Shown piece after piece: positions 23,801-34,539 of a stretch of 64,000 nt of DNA. The notes beneath the pieces were generated by a model that saw nothing but the letters and a program-made list of their open reading frames with translations, had not been told where the DNA came from and searched no databases. The position numbers and the translations under genes are program-made. Origin of the DNA: Sambucus nigra (taxonomy: Eukaryota > Streptophyta > Magnoliopsida > Dipsacales > Adoxaceae); NCBI GenBank assembly GCA_949130495.1, contig OX422207.1, positions 834,184,073 through 834,248,072 of the forward strand, read 5' to 3'. Numbering within the stretch: the first letter of the stretch is position 1; each line of letters starts with the position of its first letter.

Positions 23801-26800
23801 AAAATACTTGCACACAAAAGATTTATTCTAGAGCGTTGAGCCAATCAATGAAAGCACATCGACTCGCATAAAACCCTGCTGCTGGGCTCTAAAAGGTGCA
23901 AAAGTTGTCCCATGTTATTGTAGGCAGGAGATTCATCAAGGACGGGTCACTCAAAGTAATCATCAATCCGTAGCATTGATCGTGGAAGGTCGAATGTAAG
24001 GCAAGGAGGTGGGCCCCATCATGGGGGAGGGTGGGGCAAACAGCTGCCTCATAACCATACTTGTGGAAAGTGGTGCATCGATGGGGGTCGGGATGAATGT
24101 TAGGGGATTCTGGGGTTTGATAGGGCCTCCTCCACGGAGTTGATTTTCTTTAGCAGCATTGTTTTTGTCAAGACTACGAATCAACATAGCTTTGATACTG
24201 CTTTGATGTAAACATACTTTAGAACTAACTCCCATTGAAATTGATTAATTACCAAGGGCCTTATTTATAGAAAAAACTAACTTGAAACCAAAAATCTGAC
24301 AAATAACTAATAGATAATCCTAGACAATCATGGATTTTACTAAGAGTTCAAAATAAAATTATAATAGCTCGAGAAAAACTAAAAGATAATAGAAAAATAA
24401 CATAGAAAGGAAAAGAATAAATCCCCCTTTTTCTCCTGCTCAACCTGCACCACAATCACATAAAGTGTAAAGAATTGTCCCAAAAAGTGATAACGGTACC
24501 CAAAGTGATTATCCGTTAAACTTTGGAACGAAAAATGATCGGCACAAAGAGCGAGATCAAAATGCCAAGTGACTAAAAAAATGAACTTTCCAATTTTTGC
24601 AAATAACCTCCTGAATGGACAATAAACCCCTAAACTATGCATTTTTTAAATACCCCCAGTGACACATAGAGGGGCCTTATAACAAAATGATATGCATAGT
24701 CTAGGGGATTTCTTGCATGAAAAATAGTTTAGAGGTTGTTTCAAATTCTTTACCATCCTAATGGTCGAACTTTGACTTTGATACCTCTTTAATTGTTTTT
24801 CAGACCTTGGTACTTTGTCATCAATATCCCTTTTAGTAGTGGAATCTATAAAATGAGACAAAATGCAATCAAATCTAACTAATTATTTTTGAAGGCACCA
24901 AAGTCTAATGACGGCCATTAACATGTACCTAACAAGAAAAAAGTTGTAAATCTTAGTCATAGATATTTACCATTTCTCCTAGCAACTTCTGCAGCTACAT
25001 CCACTGCTGACTTCTGAAATCCAACAACTGTTACACATTTGTCTTTGATGAAATCGGCTGCACAAACATTGTCCATTGCAGCATAGTCCATTGAGTGTAT
25101 AACCGCACCATCGAAAACTTCTGGCCCTTTATTTTCTGGAAAATGTGGTATGTTTGGCAGATCACTAAATTTTCCACTGCATAGGATCACAAAATCCATT
25201 TGGTACACCTGATATGGTCAAAATTTATTACAAGGAAAGACAGATAAGTTTGTTAGGCCCTGTTTAGTTGTGAGAAATTAATTTTCACGACTAAACAGGC
25301 TTAACTTTTTTTTATTGATGTTAGAGCAAAACCTAAATACTAAGAGAATGCATGGCATTATGGAAATGCAAGAAACATAATGAATATAGAAAGCATATGC
25401 GCATTTCGACCATAGTTATGGGGATCACTATACCCCCTACATACTGCGATCCAGGGTCGTACCATCCGAAACATGGTAGGTTCTCAATCCAGATCTCTAA
25501 ATGTGGCGTTCCCGATTTTAACATTGATGATTTTAGCTATCACTGAAATAAATGGAACTTTTTATTCCAATAACGTAATATTTGAAAAGAAAAATGACTT
25601 CTCAACTAATATGACTAATATAATACAAGAATTGTTCATATATCTAATTAATATATTCTAGAATGAAGATTTTATACACTACATACATTCTTTCTGAACT
25701 CTTGTTGGTGTTCTTTTAGCACTATAATCATGTCTCGTGAAACAACTAAGCCTGCTCCCAATGTACTGTGCACCGGCTAAAGCAACGTACCCATTCCCGT
25801 ACCGTGTACCAGAGCGACCCGCGTACCAGGTAACATTTTCGACTAATTATTAACCTATGTTAAAGGAAGAGGCTGCATGATTCCATTTTCCTCACTGTGA
25901 ATTATAGATACAGATACAGGATACCATAAAAAAAGTGGTATACGATATATAGGTATTATAAAAACACACAATATTGTTAATGTTCCAAAAAAAAATCCTC
26001 AAGTTATCAAGTATGATTATGAATGTGCATGTGCGTCAATTCTTCACTTTTAAGTATAATCTTCTTAGCGTATTTTTATTGTAATGTTACATTTCAATAT
26101 CCAATGCTTGGATTCACGTGTAACAAAATGTAAAGGATATGTTCTTTAGAGTATCCGCAAAGACATAAAAGAAAGTATCGGATATACGTCGCTTGTGTGG
26201 AAGTACACATCCTTTTTAGTAACCAAGAAGAGCAAAAAGCTACATTTCAAACCCCCATACATAAGACTCATATCACCTATTGGAGGCTGGATTCATGATT
26301 AAGGTACCATGCCATCTACCATACGTGATTATTTTGTTAATCTCTTCACATTTTCAGTTCATTATTAGGCCCTTCTGTCGTAGCTCATATATGAGTCCAT
26401 TCAAATCCCGGGGTACGATGGGTCCCAGATTTATTATCAGAACTATTGGGATGTGGTGGGAGATGATATTGAGGCCATTAACAAAAATTATATTGTTCTC
26501 ATTCCGAAGGTCAAGAATCCAATAATGCTTTTCGATGTTATGCCAATAGTCTACGTGATGTAGCATATAAAGTTTTTTCAAAGATTATAGATGTATTCTC
26601 CCCGATGGAATCAAGGAGTCCCAATGTGCTTTTGTTAATGGGAGACAGATTCTTGACAATGTCCTAGTACCTTTCGAGATGATCTATCTCATGAAGAGGA
26701 ACAAGATGGGAGGTCTTTGCTTATTGGCTTTAAAGGTGGACATGAGTGAGGCATATGATAGGGTGGAAAGGAGCCATATCCAAGAAATTATGGTGCCGAA

Positions 26801-29800
26801 GGGATTAACTCAGTATAGATTACATGGGTTATGAAATGTATCTCTTCTGTCCAATATTCTGTGCCCATCAACAGAGTTCCTGTTGAGATATATGTGCAGA
26901 AGGGCTTAGATCAAGTAGGCGGAATTGAGTGTTATAATGAGAGGAATTTCAATTGCTAGAAATTTTCTTTCTATATCAACTTTTACTTTTCGCCAATGAT
27001 AGTGTGTTCTTCATGAGGAGCAATATGAATGAATATTTGATGATTAAGGAAGTTCTCCACCATTATGAGGCTGACTCCGGACATACTATTAACCTTAACA
27101 ACTCAAGGTCAACTATCAGTTTCAGCCCAAAGTTCACAACCACTCTTAAGTATATAGGGCTGCCAACTTTTATTGGGAGAAATAGTGAAGAGCCTTTAAT
27201 GTCTTCAAGGAAAGGGTGTGGAAGAAGTGGCAACAGCTGAAGAAACTTTTTTTCAAAAGGTGGCAAGGAAATCCTTATAACGGTTCACTCCATCCCGTCA
27301 TATTTCATGAGTTATTATAACTTGCGGGCTGGTTTTTGTACAGAACTCAATAGCTTAATCGCCAATTTTTGGTGCGGAACTATTGGTGAGGGACTAAAAT
27401 TCATTGGATGCCCTGGGACATGTTGTGTTGTCCCAGAGGGAAAGATGGTCTAGGATTCGGATCTGTTGGCCCAATCAAACAAGCTCATTTGGCTAAACAG
27501 CCATGCAGAATTCTACAAAACCCAATGTCTCTTGTTATAGTTTTGAAAGGGAAGCATCTCCCCAATTTTCAATTTATGGAGGCTAATAGGGCAGGATCCG
27601 TCGTATAAGTGGAGATGTATATTAAGGGGTAAAGAGTTGTTGGCTAGAGGATGCACATGGAGGGTTGGTAACGGAAAGGAGATTTCCGCATATCATGATA
27701 AGTAAATGCCACGGAGTTTTTCTTTCAAAGTTGTCTATCCAAAACAATTACATCCTAATCCTAATACTAAGGTCAATGACCTTATAACAAATTCAAGGAA
27801 GTGGAATGCCCAATTGATTAAGGAATCCTTTGTCCCTTGGGAAGCCCGGGACATTTTGTCCATTCTGGTTGGGGTCACTCCTCATCGAGATATAATGGCG
27901 TGACATTTTCTTGCCTCCGGGATTTATTTTGTAAAAACTTGATATAGAGTCGCCTGCAGTAAAGCGCGGGATACACTGTCTTGTTCGAGTTACTCTTTAT
28001 CGGATTGGTGGAAGTTTCTTTGGAAGCTTAAATTTCCTAAGAAAATACTCATTTTACGTAAAATTCCTAATACACCCCTATTGCTCCTTTTGCGAGGAAG
28101 ATAAAGAAAATTCTGATCATGCTATATGGTTCTCGATGAAGCTCAGGCTGTTTGGGAGACTAGCCAATTGGCTCATATCTACGGGGGAATATCATCATTT
28201 GAAGTTCATTGATGTGTTGTGCCCATGGACAATTAGGATAACAAACACCATAGTAATTTTGCAGTAGTTATATCATAGATGATATGGTTCGATCAGAATA
28301 AAGGAATTAATGCGGAAATTCAAAGCGAACCGGCTCCTATTTGTTCTAAAGCGGTCTGTTATGTCATCCAATTTTCCAGGTACTCTCTCTGCATAATTCT
28401 CAGCATTGCTATTCTCTCTGTTTCATCGTAAAAAAACCATAACGAAAATGAGAAAAACGCATACCTTACTTACAATATTGAGTTTTTTTAGATTGAAATA
28501 TCTTTATAATACGGCCTTTTAGACTTAAAGTTTAGTACATGTTACTCATTTTAATTCAGTTTATTACATCTTCCGTTAATGTCCATTTAGACTCAACAGT
28601 AAATAAATCATACAAAACAGAAAAACAAAAAGAGCATATGGGAAAAACTTTAAAAAGGTGTAAACAACTACAATTAAACAAGTATTTAAAAAAACAATGA
28701 AATCTCTTCAATTATTATTGCAACACCTGCATGGCTCATGAGTGTCTAATTGGAAATTAACACTATTAATGTCAATTAAAATTGGTGGCAATGTTAAATT
28801 GGAATATGCTTGTAAATGAATTAAAATTAGCGATGTGTACTGAAAGTTTAATAACCCCTTACTATAGAGTTATTAAAGTTTAAATGATCTTATACTCTTT
28901 CACATCATGAAAAGTAATTCATAGTACAAAAAATATCTAACTAAAAGATATAATAAAACAAAATTCACACAAAGTATTAACAAAACAAAATTTGAACAAA
29001 CAATATAAACAATTTCCATAAGCAACACCCATAATATAGATGCTTATTTGAATTCAATCACTTCAATACAAAATAATGAGTTGTGTGACAAATATAAAAC
29101 AAAGGCTAAACAGCAAGAAACTCCCCTGAACTTCAAAATATTTACAAGTAGCCCCCTGCATGCCCCCAACAACACCCTAAACTACGCATTTTGACACAAC
29201 TACCCTCTTCTAAGAATTTTAATCTACGTTTTATTAGCGACACTTAGGGGTGCATTTGTCACAATATGATGAGTTATATGATTTAAAAACATGAAAAATC
29301 AAACAAGCTCCAAATTGCAAAAAGTCCCTGAACTTTCAAATATTTACAAATAGCCCCCCTACATGTACCATCGACACTTTATGGACATTTAAGCAACATT
29401 TTTCTACGACACATAGGGGTGTATTTGTAACAAAATGCATAATTCAGGTTTCTTGCAAAAAATTGGAAGTTTAGTGTTCATACTTAGTTATTTAGCTTTT
29501 GAGGAATGTCCAAGAACATGATCAATCCCCACTAAGGTTTTTGGATAAAATTTCTAAGAATATTGTTATTTCACTTAAAGTCATTATTTGACTTTTTGCT
29601 GTTTTCTTTTTTAAGAAAAATATGAAAAAGAACTTTGTGCAAAACACAATATTCATACCACAAAAACGGTGTCCACCCCTAATGCTCGGTGCAAACGTGA
29701 CATTATCTAATATGGTTATTAATTTTTATATCAAATTTTCATAATAAGGCGGTTTATGATTTTGTGATAAACACAACATTCATAATAGGAAATGCAATAG

Positions 29801-31346
29801 TTCAAATCAAAATTATTTCACTTCTTACCGGGTTATTATTTTTCCCTAAAATTATCACTTACAAGTAAAGAAGTTATGCCAATTACCGGGTTATCATTAT
29901 TTGACTTCGATTTGTGTTTTCTTTTATTATAAACATTGAGTAGTAAAAAATGAAAAGAAATTCACTTAAAGTCAAAAGAGCCTAACAAAATGATGAGGAT
30001 TTTATTTTAAACATTGAGTAGTAAAAAATGAAAAGAAATTCACTTAAAGTCAAAGAGTCTAACAAATGATGAGGAACGTGAAATAATGATAACTAACTAA
30101 ATTAGTGGATATATTCAAAACGACCCATCATTTTTAAGGTCGAACGCCAAATAACCCTTTTCTCTCACTTTTGTTCAAAACCAAAAAAAGTTTAAATTAC
30201 AATAAACACTGAACATTATTAACGCACAAAATTTAAACCCTGACCACCCAAAATTTAAAAAAATTAGCATTTTTAACGCACAAGAATGGAAAATTTTATA
30301 GGACGGTCAGACCCGGCATTTTATAAGGGACAAAGTTGGGCAAACAAAAAATAAATTATGCCAAAAATGAGTGTAGCAAAAATGCGAATTCTAAGATGAA
30401 TTTGTGGTAAAACTCGAAGTGATAAAATTAGAAATGAACGAACTCGTGAAAATTGACTTAGATGGTTTGGACACGTTATGTGTTGACCATGAATATCCCC
30501 GTAACAAAGAGTGATTTAATTAGTATTGATGGTATTACAATGGGTAGAGGTAGGCTTAAATTAGCTTGATGAGATGTTATAAAAAAAACATGACATCATG
30601 TGATTTAACAGAATATATTTTACTAAACATGGTCAAATGAAAAAATAGGATTCATGTAGCTAATCCCAAATAATTGGGAAAAAGTTTTGCCCAGTTGAGA
30701 TGAGGGAGTTTTCTATAATGGAAAATGATAACATGTGCTTTAAGGCACGTGTTTTGAGCTTCAAAATAGAAAATATGAAAGTTTTACATGAGTATTTGTG
30801 TCCTATTAAATGTATGCGGGAACTCTGTTTCAATTATTTTGGATTTCTTAGTGTGTCCCCTTAGATAGATATTATCACGATCCTTCTATAATTTACCCAA
30901 GAAAATAATAGAAAAAAAGAAATGAGCATAATTACCATTGGTGCCTTTAATGGATCCTTGAGATCTTGAACAACAACATTCCATTTTCCACCACCACCCC
31001 ACAACTCTTCATCACAATCCAATGGAACATAATCAATACCAACCACTCTACAATTAAACTTGACACAAGGGAGAATTCCAAAGTGACCAGCATAACCTTT
31101 AATATACCCCATCACTTCATCATGACTAGGAAAGTTCTCCTTAACTTCATTTGGCCACATAAAATCCGAAAACTGGTAATAATCTTTGGGAGTTTGTAGT
31201 TTAGTTGATGAAATTGTGTTTAACCAAACTCCCCCTACATCATTTTGGGACTCAAAAACTATTGGGTTGAGACCCATTTTTAGTGTGTGTTTGCATGCTA
31301 AAAGGCCACTTATTCCGGCCCCGATTATGGCTATTTGTGTTGGCAT
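20501..31346 (-). CDS. Flavin-containing monooxygenase (FMO), five exons
   Basis: This is the only intact gene. Exons are 31346-30936, 25208-24971, 23231-23065, 22458-22109 and 20843-20501; all introns are GT-AG and the joined frame is 502 codons plus TAA, a normal plant FMO length. FMOs use FAD, NADPH and O2 to oxygenate soft N or S atoms. Visible motifs: FAD-binding GAGISG (residues 9-14), FMO signature [11 protein letters not shown] (169-179), second nucleotide fold [10 protein letters not shown] (196-205) and FATGY (357-361). The wording resembles the FMO1-like clade more than YUCCA auxin enzymes, but the substrate cannot be inferred. ATG 31346 has A at -3 and puts the FAD motif in its usual place; an in-frame ATG at 31460 would add 38 residues. 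A TATA-like TTATAAAC lies about 200 bases upstream, and AATAAA at 20424-20419 is a likely poly(A) signal. The introns carry LINE and LTR-element relics. Confidence 0.95.
21090..21245. repeat. Hairpin-forming inverted repeat in FMO intron 4
   Basis: About 50-nt arms, left starting GACACAAAAGTGCGACACAA and right ending CACATTTTGTGTCGCG, are imperfect reverse complements around a loop of about 40 nt. Both arms contain GTGTCGCA and CTCGxGTCC motifs. It has no ORF. It may be a small MITE, but no duplication of the flanks was found. Confidence 0.6.
21310..21455. repeat. Two-copy direct repeat in FMO intron 4
   Basis: Two units of about 75 bp share AATCTTAGGAAATKATTAT and TTTCTGACAAAA with GGGTGTCTAAA. 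They are diverged tandem copies without coding content. Confidence 0.75.
21972..22074. repeat. 34-bp tandem repeat, three copies, FMO intron 4
   Basis: Three nearly identical 34-bp units (AAACATAAATGAAAGTCAAA …) sit 35 bp from the exon 4 donor. Just left, 21879-21925 holds a 24-bp direct duplication (CACTCAAAGCTAAAACATGT). The near identity points to recent local duplication. Confidence 0.9.
22109..22458 (-). CDS. FMO exon 4 (FATGY motif)
   Basis: The acceptor is TGATTTCAG at 22459 and the donor GTAAAT at 22108, leaving phase 2. It encodes [19 protein letters not shown] and [14 protein letters not shown]. Confidence 0.94.
23065..23231 (-). CDS. FMO exon 3
   Basis: The acceptor is TTTTTTCAG at 23232 and the donor is a consensus GTAAGT at 23064. 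It encodes [20 protein letters not shown] and [19 protein letters not shown]; joining exon 2 gives RRNG-VKYPCT without loss of frame. Confidence 0.93.
23380..24300 (-). mobile_element. LTR-retrotransposon relic in FMO intron 2
   Basis: On the minus strand a TATA box (TATAAATAAGG, about 24275) is followed by TTTCAATGGGAGTTAGTTC, a possible LTR end and CAGTATCAAAGCTATG near 24190, which resembles the iMet primer site TGGTATCAGAGC. GC-rich sequence with a short open stretch (24235-23963, many Pro and Thr) follows, then stops. This looks like the 5' end of an old copia- or gypsy-type element. The second LTR was not found and the lineage is open. Confidence 0.4.
24971..25208 (-). CDS. FMO exon 2 (FMO signature and second Rossmann motif)
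   Basis: The acceptor is TATCAG at 25209 and the donor GTAAAT at 24970, leaving phase 1. It encodes [18 protein letters not shown], the FMO signature and [14 protein letters not shown]. Confidence 0.94.
25252..25304. repeat. Short near-perfect palindrome (Tourist-like MITE remnant)
   Basis: CCTGTTTAGTTGTGAGAAAT and its reverse complement meet with almost no loop, and TTA flanks both sides. GGCCTGTTTAG-type termini and a TTA duplication are known from Tourist/PIF MITEs, so this may be a MITE that has lost its interior. It lies 45 bp inside intron 1 of the FMO gene. Confidence 0.55.
26330..28410 (+). pseudogene. L1-type LINE reverse transcriptase relic in FMO intron 1
   Basis: Plus-strand fragments in the order of a plant non-LTR RT are visible: SPFKS…GYDGSQ and [12 protein letters not shown] (26390-26520), a region corresponding to ALKVDMSKAYDRVE (about 26730-26770), [19 protein letters not shown], then [10 protein letters not shown] (about 26980-27010, where the catalytic FADD has become FAND) and [12 protein letters not shown]. 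Later come [16 protein letters not shown], then a zf-RVT knuckle [16 protein letters not shown] at 28083. Frames change and stops are frequent. It is truncated at the 5' end, with no endonuclease seen, and lies antisense to the host gene. Confidence 0.88.
28411..30350. repeat. AT-rich part of FMO intron 1 with small repeats
   Basis: No gene is seen. A block at 29105-29460 contains two diverged direct copies of a segment with CTACGACACATAGGGGTGTA; similar phrases (GTGACACATAGAGGGGC; CCCCTAAACTATGCA) occur near 24620-24680 in intron 2, so this is a dispersed repeat. A 77-bp unit (TTTAAACATTGAGTAGTAAA …) is tandemly duplicated at about 29933-30080. Confidence 0.6.
30360..30705 (+). pseudogene. 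3' end of an RTE-type LINE
   Basis: Plus-strand fragments match the C-terminus of plant RTE-clade retrotransposons in order: [45 protein letters not shown] and [10 protein letters not shown]. Stops and frameshifts separate them. The 3' tail follows at about 30680. The piece lies in FMO intron 1, about 230 bp from exon 1, in antisense orientation to the gene. Confidence 0.75.
30936..31346 (-). CDS. FMO exon 1 (FAD-binding part)
   Basis: The exon encodes residues 1-137, with [16 protein letters not shown] at the N-terminus and [15 protein letters not shown] further on. It ends at phase 0 with donor GTAATT at 30935. The next exon joins as KAPM-VYQMDFV. Confidence 0.94.
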
Positions 31347-31599
31347 TTTTGAGGGAAAAGATGATGGAGGAGATGAAAAAATGAAGTGGGCATTTTTATT
31401 TTTAAGGTTGGTGCAATGAAATAAGTTTGCTGAGGTAGTGGTTTTATGACTTTTTATCATTTCCCATGCAAGCCAAAAAATTGAAGGTTGAAAACTATTT
31501 TTTAGAGCTGAAGTTATTAAGGTGACGCCATCTTGACATTGTTTATAACAACTTTACATCATCCCTTGTTCATAACGCCAGCATGAAAATTACTTTTCA

Positions 31600-31830
31600 C
31601 TCCATATTAAAATAGACACCTTCTATTTCCCCTCCCAATTAAGCTTTTCCCACTCCACTTTCATCTAAAAAGATCTTTATTACCTCAAAATTCAATGACT
31701 TAAATCAAAACCCATCCAATTCTACAGTCATCCGTAGCATTCTCTCTTCTAATCCAAACAAGAGAAAAACCCATCTTTTCATCGTTTATTTGTTTAAAAA
31801 ACTGTTTTTTTTTAATAAACTTATATTTTT
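31600..31830 (+). repeat. Left copy of a 220-bp inverted repeat spanning 12 kb
   Basis: This segment, about 250 bp upstream of the FMO start codon, matches the reverse complement of 43740-43950 through shared phrases (AAGCTTTTCCCACTCCA/AAGCTTTCCCCATTCCA; CTCTCTTCTAATCCA; CCCATCTTTTCATC/CCTATCTTTTCATC). By eye agreement is about three quarters or more. No coding content is seen. Confidence 0.7.
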
Positions 31831-32066
31831 ACATTAAAAAACTGTACTATTTTTAACGGTATTTTTACAAAACAAAGGAAAAATAAAATTGAATTTTCAA
31901 AAACACTTAAAAATCTCTATTTTTAATAAACAATATTTATAAATATTTTATTATAACTGTATTTTTACAAAGAAAAAAAAAGAAGGCAATTTTAAAAAAA
32001 AATCTACAGTCTTTTATTTTTATAAAAAATAGTTAAACAAAGTGTTTTTAATTATAAAAAAACAGT

Positions 32067-32068
<2 letters not shown>

Positions 32069-32139
<71 letters not shown>
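32069..32139. repeat. (TA)n(GA)n compound microsatellite
   Basis: About 23 TA units are followed by about 12 GA units, directly left of the first foldback element. The same TA-then-GA arrangement recurs at about 32534-32568 and 33068-33126. Confidence 0.95.
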
Positions 32140-32534
32140 TCAAGCTCTCCAACACACATCATTAAATATACCTACGAACATACCTATATTTTTTAAATAG
32201 TAAACAAAATAATTTTGAGTTAATATTTTTTATATGAGTTCATGATATTTCACTATGGCCCTATAAAAATATTCAGTTCAAAATAATGTGTTTTGATATT
32301 TTTAAAAAATAAGTAAAAAACCTGACAGATTTAAAAGGGAAAAACTATCATTTTTTTACTTATTTTTTAAAAATAACAAAAAATATTATTTTCAGTTGAT
32401 GTTTTTAACAGGGGCACATTAAAATATCATGAACCCATTTAAAAAATATCATCCCAAAATTATATTTTTTACTATTTTAAAAAAATGGGTATGTTCATAG
32501 GTATGTTGTTAGGAAGTATGTTGGAGAGCCTGAC
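32139..32534. mobile_element. Foldback MITE bordered by TA microsatellites (first)
   Basis: Left end GTCAAGCTCTCCAACACA and right end TGTTGGAGAGCCTGAC are inverted repeats that continue through ACATACCTAT and TTTTTAAAATAGTAAA-type segments to near the centre. The element is 396 bp with no ORF. TA tracts abut on both sides (the left one via a GA tract). This resembles microsatellite-targeting MITEs known in plants. Confidence 0.8.
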
Positions 32535-32568
32535 TATATATATATATATAAAAAGAGAGAGAGAGAGA

Positions 32569-33065
32569 CTCACCTAAGTCATGATGTACATACATCACGC
32601 TTAGTTTTAGGTTCTAAGAAACCTATTTTCCAAAAAAAAAATTCTCTTGAAATTAACTGTCCAATCAATCCATATTCAAAATATCATGTCAAAATGCATT
32701 TTGTAGCTATTTTAAAAAATTCACAAAAAATTGCTCAAATAAATGCCATTTTTGTGGAGTGGGACACGGGATTCGTACATTGGGAGCAGTTCAGGGAGGA
32801 CTGATTTTTCCCCCAAGCCCAATATTCAGAGTTATGTGAGTATGTTAGTGTGGTCCCTACTCAGTGTACCCCCAATACATAGGCGCATATCGTATTTTGA
32901 GCAGTTTTTTGTGAATTTTTTAAACATAGCTACAAAACATATTTTGACTTAATTTTTTTAACATGGGTTTATCGGAAAGTTAATTTCAAGAAAAAAAAAT
33001 TCTTAAGCCTTACAACTTGGTGTGATGTATGAATGATGTAAAGAGCATGATGTAGGTGAGAATTG

Positions 33066-33067
<2 letters not shown>
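32569..33067. mobile_element. Foldback MITE bordered by TA microsatellites (second)
   Basis: Left arm CTCACCTAAGTCATGATGTA pairs with right end CATGATGTAGGTGAG; inner stretches TTTTTAAAAAATTCACAAAA and TTTTGTGAATTTTTTAAA also pair. The centre (32750-32890) holds GTGGAGTGGGACACGG and similar GC-richer sequence. It is followed immediately by the (TA)n(GA)n tract at 33068-33126. Confidence 0.8.
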
Positions 33068-33125
<58 letters not shown>

Positions 33126-33479
33126 GGGCAGGCTCTCGTGCATAACTAGTTTGCGGAGTCGCTGTCGTCTAAAAATTATCTAGGGATCAGTGTGTCTCTT
33201 TCTAAAGTTTCTGAGAATATAAATTACTACCCCAATAGTTTCTTATTTTAAAGTCTAATAAATTTGAAACGAGGAATGGTTCGAGGCTTCCTCTTAAACT
33301 TTCTCAGTCACTATTGTACTGTATTTCAGAATAGTGAGGATTATCTTTATAAATATTTTTCTCGGGATGTCTAGAGATTTCAAGAAGTTTTGAAGGAAAA
33401 TAATTTAACCTTAAACACCTTATATGGTTTTGAGGTTTTATACGTCTAGTCTCTTAATATAACGGATTAACAATATAAA

Positions 33480-33840
33480 TTATATCATTTTGTATAAATT
33501 TGTCTAATTCACTGTTATCGTAGGATGACAAAAATCTTATGTATGTTCTTACTGAAGTTGTTTCTATGAATTTAAGGAGTGGATAAATTCCTCCTGATCT
33601 AATTAAGGTGACTCTAGTTTCAGCTAACCTTTTTCATCTAATATATTTCAATACATATATAGTATCTTTAAGTATTTTAGTATATTCTTGGTATTTTTCT
33701 GGTTCTGAAAGTTCTTCTTCAAATTTTGCAGTTCTTATGTCTTATGTGAAGAGATCACAGATCTGTGTTCTAAGTATTTCTATTCTAGGTATCTCTCTTA
33801 CTAACCACTCAATAATCTGCTCTATATATTTGTAAGTACC
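33480..33840 (-). pseudogene. Coding-like stretch at the distal end of the viral insertion
   Basis: Minus-strand reading over about 120 codons is mostly open, with only a few stops, and has segments such as FEEELSEPEKYQEYTKILKD and IRSGGIYPLLKFIETTS and YIRFLSSYDNSELDKFIQND. The composition (many E, K, I) resembles the viral ORFs to the right. No family is recognised. It may be a rearranged piece of the viral polyprotein or an extra viral ORF. Confidence 0.4.
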
Positions 33841-34539
33841 TCATGCGTATACTAAAGTAGCTTAAATAAGTAGTTTATCTTAGGGGTTTGTGAGAGTCCA
33901 CTCTTGGATTTCTCTTGGTTACTCTAGATTTGTTTGATTAACAAATGCTTAAAAGTATGTAGTTATCTGAAGGCTTATGCGAGTACTTTTAAATTTTATC
34001 AATAATATGTAAAATAGCTAGGGGTTTGGTTTGAGTTTATACCTTCCTTATGGCCTGCAATTCCTTTATCTTTTTTCCTTCATATCTTCAGTTTGTTACT
34101 ATTCTTCTCCGGTTTGTGCCTCCTGCAACTCTCTTTTTATGTGTCGCACCTCAATCCACTAGTTTAGCATTGGACCCGTTTCCTGCCAGTGCGCCACCAC
34201 GCCTAACACCCACCTGGCTAACGGCTCACGGAAAATAGGCACCTAACAGCGGTTTAACAGTATAACACATACGTGTTACACCAGAGGTTTCACACAATAG
34301 TTCTCTATGAACAAAAAGTTAGAGACATTTGGAGAATAATAACAACTTAACATAAGAGATTTCTGAAAAAGAAAATACTTTTATTTCATAACATAAGTAA
34401 ATACAACTCTCCCCTCTCCCCGAACTATGAGAGGTTTACTCACTAATTTTCATATTAATTTACAAATTACTCTCTCTACTATTGAGCTCTCTCTTTCTTA
34501 TAAACCTTCAATGAGCTTTATTCACTCTAGATGCTCCCT

